Positions 58,005 through 64,000 of a DNA stretch of 64,000 bases are shown here, piece by piece. The position numbers were made by a program, and so were the translations under genes. The DNA is taken from NCBI GenBank assembly GCA_902805635.1, contig CADCTC010000001.1:62001-126000 (forward strand), in the 5' to 3' direction. Position 1 is the stretch's first letter. Each line of letters begins with the position of its first letter. The stretch is from an uncultured Chloroflexota bacterium (GTDB taxonomy: Bacteria > Chloroflexota > UBA11872 > UBA12225). The notes under the pieces were generated by a model. That model saw only the letters and a list, made by a program, of their open reading frames with translations, did not search any database and was not told the origin of the DNA.

Positions 58005-59351
58005 CTACTTCGGGTTGGCCTTGTTCCACTCGTCCAGGATGCGCTGCATCTCGGTCTGCGCCTCCCGTAGGGCCTGCTCCGCGGTGAGCGTGTTCGCCGG
58101 GTTTGTGGCGCTGCCCATCCACTTGTTGTAGGACGCGGCCCAGGCGCCGTTGAGCTTGGCGTAGTCCGGGTGCCCGATGATGGGTGGCGCGTACGCCGCG
58201 GCGCGCACGAATGCCTGGATGTTCTTCGGCCGGCCTTCCCCCTGCGGGTTGACGAAGGCCGACTGCGCCGTCTTCTGGTGCGCCGGGATGATGTGCCCCT
58301 TATTGCCGGCCCAGGTCAGGTGCTCCGGCCCGGCCAGCCAGGCGGCGAAGTCGGCGGCGGCTTCCTCGTTGGGGCCGCCCTTGATCACGAAGATCTCCTC
58401 GGTGCCGCAGAACGCGCCCTTGATCTTCTTGCCGCCGTCCACGAGCGTGGGCACCTCGGCGATGCCCCAGTCGAACGACTCCTTGCGGCCGGGGTCGATA
58501 CCCCAGGTGCCCATGGGGGCCGTGGCGTACCGGCTGCCGGTGAAGCCATAGGTGGCGGTCGGACCGCCGGTTATCAGGTCCGCGTTTTCCTTCGGCGTGG
58601 GCTGGATGGCGTGCCGCTCCCACAGCTCGCGCAGCAGCGTCATCACCTTGAGCGTCTGCGGGTTGTTCACCAGCACCTTGGTGCCGTCCGGGTCGAGCCA
58701 CGCGCCGCCGTAGGCGGGCGCCCACTGGGTCGTGTAGTATGCGGCGTTGGTGGCGTACACCTTCTGCGGCCCCTCACCGGCAGTCAGGCGCTTGCCCTGC
58801 GTGATCAGGTCGTCCCAGGTGTGGTCGTCTGAGAACGGCTGGACGCCCGCCTTCTGGAAGTGCGCCTTGTTCATGAAGACGGCGCTCGTATTGATCCCGA
58901 TCGGCAGGGCCAGCAGCTTCCCCCGCCACTTCATCGCCTCCACCACTTTGGGCAGGTAGTCCGCGGTGTTGATCCGCCGCGCCTTGAGGAAGTCCTCCAT
59001 GGGGCGGAACGCCTGGTGGAAGTTCCAATGCCCCACGCCGAACCACCCCAGGTCGGGCGGCTGGCCGCCGGCTAGAGTGGTGGTGAGCTTCTCGGTGGGG
59101 TTGGTGTTCCACATCGGCTCGATCGTCACGTGCGGGAACTTCTGGGAGTAGGTGCGCATGGCGTGCTCGGCCCACTCCTGCTTCGGCGGGGTATAGGTGG
59201 GCCACTCGAACACCAGCTTCACCGGCTGCTTGGCCGCCGTGCTGGACTGGCCGCCGCTACCCGTCGCCGCGCCGCACGCCCCCAGCGCCAGCGCCCCTGC
59301 CGCCGCGAGCCCGCCCGCCAGGCCGCGTCGCAAGACGCGCGCTCGGGTCAT
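58005..59351 (-). CDS. ABC transporter solute-binding lipoprotein (family 1)
   Basis: ATG 59351 (MTRARVLRRGLAGG) gives a short signal with a twin-arginine-like start and lipobox LALGAC, then a Ser/Gly linker. The mature protein has the family 1 pattern: KLVFEWPTYTPPKQEWAEHAM, TLAGGQPPDLGWFG, LLALPIGINTSAVFMNKAHFQKAG and AADFAAWLAGPEH. Such proteins bind sugars or oligosaccharides. No permease or ATPase gene is adjacent, so it is an orphan that must use components elsewhere. Length is 448 residues; earlier ATGs at 59402 and 59477 are possible. Confidence 0.9.
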   Translation of the reverse strand: MTRARVLRRGLAGGLAAAGALALGACGAATGSGGQSSTAAKQPVKLVFEWPTYTPPKQEWAEHAMRTYSQKFPHVTIEPMWNTNPTEKLTTTLAGGQPPDLGWFGVGHWNFHQAFRPMEDFLKARRINTADYLPKVVEAMKWRGKLLALPIGINTSAVFMNKAHFQKAGVQPFSDDHTWDDLITQGKRLTAGEGPQKVYATNAAYYTTQWAPAYGGAWLDPDGTKVLVNNPQTLKVMTLLRELWERHAIQPTPKENADLITGGPTATYGFTGSRYATAPMGTWGIDPGRKESFDWGIAEVPTLVDGGKKIKGAFCGTEEIFVIKGGPNEEAAADFAAWLAGPEHLTWAGNKGHIIPAHQKTAQSAFVNPQGEGRPKNIQAFVRAAAYAPPIIGHPDYAKLNGAWAASYNKWMGSATNPANTLTAEQALREAQTEMQRILDEWNKANPK

Positions 59352-59486
59352 GCCACCGCCGCTCGTTCTGCCAATCGCCACTGCTTTCGCTCCTTGTCGC
59401 ATCGTTCCGCCGCTCCGCCCCATCTCAATCCACCCTACGGCTCGCACGCTGCCCGTGTCAATGGACGGAAAGTACACTCATTGCCG

Positions 59487-60647
59487 ATGACGCAGACCGC
59501 CGCCTCCGCTTCAGCAGCGCCGTCCGCCGCACCGGCCGGCGAGCCAATCGCCTTCACGCGCGGCGTGCCGGACCCGGCGCTGCTACCCGCCCAGACGCTG
59601 GCCGATTGCTTCACTGCCGCGCTCACGCGTGACCCTACCGGCACGCTCCAATACGGCCAGCCCGCCGGCTATGGCCCGCTGCGCGCCTGGCTGGCCGAGC
59701 GCTACGGCGTGACCGAGGGGCACATCTTCATCTCTAATGGCTCGCTCCAGCTGATGGACTTCCTGGCCACGCACCTGGTCAAGCCCGGTACGGGCGCCAG
59801 CGTCCTGGTGGAGCAGCCCAGCTACGACCGCGCCATTGGTGCGTTCCGCACGCGCGGCGCGCGGGTGATTGGCATCCCCCTTCAAGACGACGGCGTCGAC
59901 CTGGACCGCCTGGAAGCGCAGCTACGCCGGCAGGTGCCGGCCTTCCTGTACCTCATCCCGGACTTCCAGAACCCTTCCGGCATCTCGCTGTCAGTGGAGA
60001 AGCGCCGCCGCCTGTTGGACCTGGCCGACCAGTACGGCTTCTGGTTGGTGGAGGACGTGCCCTACCGCCGGCTGCGCTACAGCGGCGAGCTGCTGCCCAT
60101 GCTGCGCGAGATCGACCACCCGGCCGCCGCCACGCGCGTCATCACCATGAGCTCGTACAGCAAGCTGGTCGCCCCTGCCATGCGCGTCGGCCACCTCATC
60201 GCGCCGCCGGAGATCGTTGCGGCCATGGCCAGATTGGGCGAAGACACCTACCTCACCCCTGTGCTGCCCACACAGGCTGCGCTCTACGAGTTCTTGAGCC
60301 GCGACTTGCTGGACCCTAACCTAGAAACTCTGCGCCGCACCTACGCGCCGCGCAGCCGCGCCATGACCGACGCACTGCGCCGCCACCTCCCCGGCGTCTC
60401 GTTCGCCGCGCCCGAAGGCGGCTTCTTCCTCGGACTCACGTTGCCGGCATCAGTCGACACCAACGGACTGCTCGACCGTGCCAAGGCCAACGGTCTACTG
60501 CTCTCGAACGGCAGCGCCTTCTTCGCCGATTCAGACGTGGCCGGCGAGAAGCCCGCCACCGAGCGCTTTGTCCGGCTCCCGTTCTGCGCCATCAGCGAAC
60601 AGCAGATCGAAGAGGGCGTCCGCCGGCTGGCGAAGACGGTAGGCTAG
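59487..60647 (+). CDS. PLP-dependent aminotransferase (class I/II, 2-aminoadipate-type)
   Basis: ATG 59487 gives 386 residues. Fold-type I motifs are LQYGQPAGYGPLRAWLAERYG, FISNGSLQLMDFLATHLV, YLIPDFQNPSGISLS, LVEDVPYRRLRYSG (cofactor Asp/Tyr) and the Lys in TMSSYSKLVAPAMRVG. This is the LysN/MocR-C-domain style aminotransferase without a helix-turn-helix domain. A broad 2-aminoadipate or aromatic amino-acid specificity is common; the exact one is unknown. It is divergent from the binding-protein gene. Confidence 0.9.
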   Translation: MTQTAASASAAPSAAPAGEPIAFTRGVPDPALLPAQTLADCFTAALTRDPTGTLQYGQPAGYGPLRAWLAERYGVTEGHIFISNGSLQLMDFLATHLVKPGTGASVLVEQPSYDRAIGAFRTRGARVIGIPLQDDGVDLDRLEAQLRRQVPAFLYLIPDFQNPSGISLSVEKRRRLLDLADQYGFWLVEDVPYRRLRYSGELLPMLREIDHPAAATRVITMSSYSKLVAPAMRVGHLIAPPEIVAAMARLGEDTYLTPVLPTQAALYEFLSRDLLDPNLETLRRTYAPRSRAMTDALRRHLPGVSFAAPEGGFFLGLTLPASVDTNGLLDRAKANGLLLSNGSAFFADSDVAGEKPATERFVRLPFCAISEQQIEEGVRRLAKTVG

Positions 60648-60654
60648 CCGCGAG

Positions 60655-61560
60655 CTAGCACTCCACGTCCTTGCCCTCGCTCCCGAATACCGCGAGTCGC
60701 TCGGCTGGCGTGATGCGCCCTACCTCTGAGGGGATGTAGACGAACTGCAGCGCGCGCCGCCGCTTGGGCGACGCGTTGGCTGGTGTGCCGTGCTGCAGGT
60801 AGCTGTTGAAGAGCAGCACGCCACCCGGCTTGAGCGGGGCTGCCACCACGCGGCCGCGCTGCACCTGGTCGTCGCAGATCTGCCAGTCGCGCCGCCGGAA
60901 GTGCACTACCGGTCCCTCGCGGTGGCTGCCTGGGATGACGAAGAGGCAGCCGTTCTCTTCGGTCGCTTCGTCCAGCGCGATCCACGCCGTCACCACTCTC
61001 GCATCCAGCGGCAGGTTCCAGTAGGCGTGGTCCTGGTGCCAGGGCTTCTCCCGTCCGATCTTGGGCGGCTTGATCAGCGCCTTGTCCTCGAAGAGGCCCG
61101 GCTTCTCCACCCCCAAGCGCTCAGTCAGTGCCAGGAGTCTGGGATGCGTCGCGATGGCGTGCAGCCGCGCGTCCCACTGGATGAAGTGGCTGATCTTGCG
61201 CACCGCGTCTTGCTTGTTCTCGCGCGAGAGCGTGGACAGTAGCGGTCGCGCCGCCACCTCGAACTGGATGCCGCGGTAGCCGGGGTAATTGCCGTCGATC
61301 ACGTCGAGCATCCCTTCCAGCGCCGCCCGCACCTCCTCAGGAGAGAACGCGTTGTCGATCGCCAGGAATCCCTGCTCCTCGAAGAGCGCCAGCTCCGCCT
61401 CCCCCACCGCGTCGAACCCATTGAGCGTTGGGGCAACCCCGTGAAAGTCGTAGAGGTGCGGGTCATAGGCGCCGCCCGCGTACTCGTCGAACTTGCCATC
61501 TACGAGTTCGCCAGTAGCTCCATTGGGCTCGACTTCCTTGACTTGCTCAACGGCGACCAT
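60655..61560 (-). CDS. Phytanoyl-CoA dioxygenase (PhyH) family protein
   Basis: ATG 61560 (MVAVEQVKEV) follows GGGAGGAAC. The 301-residue Fe(II)/2-oxoglutarate dioxygenase has the HxD ligand pair in KPWHQDHAYWNL, a distal His in NSYLQHGTPANAS and the 2OG-binding Arg downstream in KRRRALQFVY. NGCLFVIPGSHREG is a family hallmark. It hydroxylates an unactivated carbon of an unknown substrate. Convergent with the aminotransferase (7 bp gap). Confidence 0.9.
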   Translation of the reverse strand: MVAVEQVKEVEPNGATGELVDGKFDEYAGGAYDPHLYDFHGVAPTLNGFDAVGEAELALFEEQGFLAIDNAFSPEEVRAALEGMLDVIDGNYPGYRGIQFEVAARPLLSTLSRENKQDAVRKISHFIQWDARLHAIATHPRLLALTERLGVEKPGLFEDKALIKPPKIGREKPWHQDHAYWNLPLDARVVTAWIALDEATEENGCLFVIPGSHREGPVVHFRRRDWQICDDQVQRGRVVAAPLKPGGVLLFNSYLQHGTPANASPKRRRALQFVYIPSEVGRITPAERLAVFGSEGKDVEC

Positions 61561-61620
61561 CGAATGTGTTCCTCCCTCTTGCTGCACTAGCTGGGCGCTA
61601 TCACTTCCTACGCTAATGTC

Positions 61621-61698
61621 CGTTCGCCCTGCGCCCTTCGGCTCCGCTCAGGACGGGCTTGTCGAGTGGTGTGGTTCGACAGGCTCACCACGAAAAGC
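61621..61698. repeat. Dispersed palindromic repeat, family A, copy 5 (divergent form)
   Basis: cgttcgccctgcgcccttcg, gctccgctcaggacgggctt, gtcgagtggtgtggttcgac, aggctcaccacgaaaag. It shares the ttcgccct and gacaggctcaccacga parts with the other copies, but the centre differs. It sits in the divergent gap between PhyH and the D-aminoacylase; the ORF-track start at 61666 of the latter runs through it. Confidence 0.82.
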
Positions 61699-61800
61699 GT
61701 GGCGCCCCCACGTCGCACGGCTGTACTCAGGATACCGCGATTCCCTGCGCCACACGCGCCGTGCGCATCATCGTTGTCTGCCGCGGTAGACTGCCAGATC

Positions 61801-63384
61801 ATGCCCACCTTCGACCTTGTGATCGCCAGCGGTTCTGTCGTGGACGGCTCCGGAGCGCCCGCCTACCGTGCCGATGTCGGCGTCTTGAACGGCCACATCG
61901 AAGCGATTGGCGACCTCAGCGCCGCACAGGCTGCCGAGCGTTTTGACGCGAGCGGCTGCATCGTCTCCCCTGGCTTCATCGATCCCCACACCCACTCCGA
62001 CCTGCCGCTCCTGGTCAACCCTGAGGCGCACTCCAAGGTCCGCCAGGGCGTCACCACCGAGGTGATTGGCAACTGCGGCTCCAGCCCTGCTCCTATCCTG
62101 GGCCCGTACGCGGAGGAAATCCGCACGCGCGTCACCACCGCTTACCTCCAGCCGGACTGGCGGACCTACGGCGATTACCTGGATCGCCTCCGGGGAGTGA
62201 GTCCCTCGCTCAACGTGGTGCCCCTGGCCGGACACGTCACGCTGCGCACTGCCGCCATGGGGGTGGCCCAGCGTCCGCCCAGCACTGAGGAGCTGGACCG
62301 CATGCGCGAGCACCTCGTGGAGGCGCTCGACGCGGGCGCCTTCGGCATGTCCAGCGGTCTGATGACGCCGCCGTCCAGTTATGCCGATACCGAGGAGCTG
62401 GTCACCCTGGCCGAGACGCTCCACCAGCACGACGCGCTCTACTTCAGCCACATCCGTGGCGAGGGCAACACGCTGTTCCGCGCCGCCGCCGAAGCTATCG
62501 AGGTAGGTGAGCGCGCCGGCGTGCCGGTCCAGATCGCCCACCACAAGGCCGCCTTCCGCTCCAACTGGGGCCGCATGCCGCAGGTCACCCAGCTGAGCGA
62601 GTGGGCGGTCGATCGTGGCGTGGACGTGCGCTTTGACGTCTATCCCTACACCGCCGGCAGCGCGGGTCTCACCCAGCTGCTGCCCGACTGGTCGCACGAG
62701 GGTGGGCGCACCGCCCTGCTCGGCCGCCTGCACGACGCGGCCACGTGCTCCCGCGTCCGTGAGGACGTGCTTGCCTTTGGCCGTGAGTGGGACCGCATCT
62801 ACGTCACCACCGTCCACACCGAGGCCAACAAGCCGCTGGAGGGCAAGACCCTGGCCGAAGTCGCCGAGCAGCGTCGCGTCGAGCCGGTTGATGCGCTCTT
62901 CGCACTGTTGGTGGAGGAAGACGCACGCGCCGGCATGCTGCACTTCATCATGGCCGATTCAGACGTCGAGCACGTCCTCAAGCACCCGCTCTCGATGATG
63001 GGCTCCGACGGCTCGTCGCTCGCGGTCGAAGGACCGCTCTCTGCCGGCAGGCCCCATCCGCGCTCGTACGGCTGCTTCGCTCGCGTGCTCGGCCATTACG
63101 TGCGTGAGAAGCAGCTGCTTTCGCTGGAGCAGGCGGTCCACAAGATGAGCGGCGCCCCCGCGCAGCGCCTGGGCCTGCGACGTAAGGGCTTGCTGCGCTA
63201 CGGCATGGATGCGGACGTCGCCGTCTTCGATCCCACCACCGTCATCGATGCCGCCACGTACGCCTTGCCGCACCGCTACGCCGAGGGCTTCCGCTGCGTC
63301 GTCGTCAACGGACACGTCACCGTGCGCGATGGTGAGCACACCGGTGCCCGCGCCGGCAGCGTGCTGCGCCGGCAAGACCGCTGA
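61801..63384 (+). CDS. N-acyl-D-amino-acid deacylase / D-aminoacylase family amidohydrolase
   Basis: ATG 61801 (MPTFDLVIASGSVVDG) gives 527 residues. The urease-type barrel has PGFIDPHTHSDLP (HxH ligands), VTTEVIGNCGSSPAPI (the Cys/Asn region of D-aminoacylases), FSHIRGEGNTL and QIAHHKAAF (His ligands), and MMGSDGSSLAVEG (Asp). The C-terminal beta-sandwich returns with MDADVAVFDPTTVID. It hydrolyses N-acyl-D-amino acids or related amides. The neighbours suggest scavenging of D-amino acids or acylated amino compounds. Confidence 0.92.
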   Translation: MPTFDLVIASGSVVDGSGAPAYRADVGVLNGHIEAIGDLSAAQAAERFDASGCIVSPGFIDPHTHSDLPLLVNPEAHSKVRQGVTTEVIGNCGSSPAPILGPYAEEIRTRVTTAYLQPDWRTYGDYLDRLRGVSPSLNVVPLAGHVTLRTAAMGVAQRPPSTEELDRMREHLVEALDAGAFGMSSGLMTPPSSYADTEELVTLAETLHQHDALYFSHIRGEGNTLFRAAAEAIEVGERAGVPVQIAHHKAAFRSNWGRMPQVTQLSEWAVDRGVDVRFDVYPYTAGSAGLTQLLPDWSHEGGRTALLGRLHDAATCSRVREDVLAFGREWDRIYVTTVHTEANKPLEGKTLAEVAEQRRVEPVDALFALLVEEDARAGMLHFIMADSDVEHVLKHPLSMMGSDGSSLAVEGPLSAGRPHPRSYGCFARVLGHYVREKQLLSLEQAVHKMSGAPAQRLGLRRKGLLRYGMDADVAVFDPTTVIDAATYALPHRYAEGFRCVVVNGHVTVRDGEHTGARAGSVLRRQDR

Positions 63385-63476
63385 CGGCCGTTGCGCTCGC
63401 GCATGCAGCTTCTTGGGATGCCCCACGCACCGCCCGCTATCCTCACCACGCAGTGGAAAGAGGAGACAGCCCCCGC

Positions 63477-64000
63477 ATGCCCCACGCGTGGAAGCTCACC
63501 GGCCAGAAGGTGTCGCTCACGGACTACGACACCCGCGACAATGGCGGCCTGGGCAAGGACGAGGCGCAGCCGCGCCTGGAGAAGCTGAACGACCGCCTGC
63601 GCGAGCTGCAGGAGACCATGTACGCGGCCCAACAGCATGCCGTCCTGATCGTGCTGCAGGGCATGGACACCAGCGGCAAGGACGGTACCGTCAAGAACGT
63701 GCTGGGCGGTGTCAACCCCCAGGGCTGCACCGTCTTTTCTTTCAAGCGGCCCACCGAAGAGGAGCTTGCCCACGATTTCCTGTGGCGCGTCCACCGCCAG
63801 ACACCGCGCCGGGGCATCATCACGGTCTTCAACCGCTCCCACTATGAGGACGTGCTCATCGCCCGCGTCCGCTCGCTGGTGCCGGAGAAGACCTGGCGCG
63901 TGCGCTATGACGACATCAATGCCTTCGAGCGCGTCCTGATCGACGGCAACACCATCATCATCAAGTGCTTCCTGCACATCAGCAAGGATGAGCAGGCCGA
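63477..64000 (+). CDS. Polyphosphate kinase 2 (PPK2) family protein, 3' truncated by window
   Basis: ATG 63477 follows GAGGAG and the frame stays open to the window end, so it is absent from the ORF track. The product begins MPHAWKLTGQKVSLTDYD. It has Walker A LQGMDTSGKDGTVKNVLGG, FKRPTEEELAHDFLWRVHRQ and the Walker B-like NRSHYEDVLIARV, the classic PPK2 sequence. PPK2 transfers phosphate between polyphosphate and nucleotides. The visible 174 residues are the core; subtype (AMP-, ADP- or dual-specific) cannot be decided. Confidence 0.93.
   Translation, partial: MPHAWKLTGQKVSLTDYDTRDNGGLGKDEAQPRLEKLNDRLRELQETMYAAQQHAVLIVLQGMDTSGKDGTVKNVLGGVNPQGCTVFSFKRPTEEELAHDFLWRVHRQTPRRGIITVFNRSHYEDVLIARVRSLVPEKTWRVRYDDINAFERVLIDGNTIIIKCFLHISKDEQA

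Noticed and set aside
1-64000. CRISPR arrays, prophage or insertion sequences
   Set aside because: No spaced direct repeats of 25-40 bp, no transposase or phage structural motifs were seen in any frame. The repeats present are short palindromic or tandem elements.

Overview
The window is about 67 percent GC, densely packed, and carries no rRNA, insertion sequence, prophage or CRISPR array. Gene content (a guaA-purDCSQLF run, a class E/F-type sortase, DUF6807/PmoA-like and phytanoyl-CoA dioxygenase genes, many sugar-phosphate isomerase-type TIM barrels) and dispersed palindromic repeats that decode as 'ALSLSKG' or 'PVEPRPSTGSG'-like peptides suggest a Chloroflexota bacterium related to Thermomicrobia. 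That placement is inference from gene types, not a phylogeny.

Layout: 1-7.7 kb is a purine operon (guaA 3' end, purD, purC, purS, purQ, purL, purF), mostly with overlapping or abutting genes. 7.7-11.4 kb holds a membrane beta-propeller protein, a TIM-barrel isomerase, two coupled small genes (one too short for the ORF track) and a hypothetical gene. 11.5-24 kb is a rearranged flagellar region. It has intact-looking flagellin, FliT-like and FlgN genes, but also an flgC stub of about 25 codons, a frameshifted FliK-like fragment joined to half a VOC domain, and a flagellin and an flgK that truncate each other tail to tail. A sortase with an LPATG cupin substrate, a coiled-coil protein, a receiver-like membrane protein and an RmlD-like reductase lie among them. 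24-30.3 kb holds a dynamin-like GTPase divergent from a sigma factor / anti-sigma / ABC exporter operon. 30.3-41.6 kb is mixed metabolism: argC, an MBL-receiver fusion, a zinc alcohol dehydrogenase, a cupin, a PilZ protein, an isomerase-MBL pair, a beta-helix lipoprotein, pyrE and an HpcH-type aldolase.

At 41.7 kb a tRNA-Leu(UAG) is followed at once by an McrB-McrC restriction pair. A strong consensus promoter, about 200 nt without an ORF and an intrinsic terminator (45.27-45.52 kb) precede rtcB. They look like a small RNA gene or an attenuator. 47-64 kb holds a RidA-like protein, a membrane protein, and then a catabolic island: purine nucleoside phosphorylase, DUF6807 protein, DegT aminotransferase, NagB, isomerase, epimerase, class III aminotransferase, two amidohydrolases, an orphan solute-binding lipoprotein, a class I/II aminotransferase, a PhyH dioxygenase, a D-aminoacylase and the 5' part of a PPK2 kinase.

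Themes across the window: translational coupling by ATGA or GTGA overlaps, palindromic repeats that sometimes enter coding sequence, 15-bp in-frame tandem duplications, and low-complexity insertions in enzymes. Starts were re-chosen from Shine-Dalgarno sites, family N-termini and third-position GC wherever the ORF track began too far upstream.
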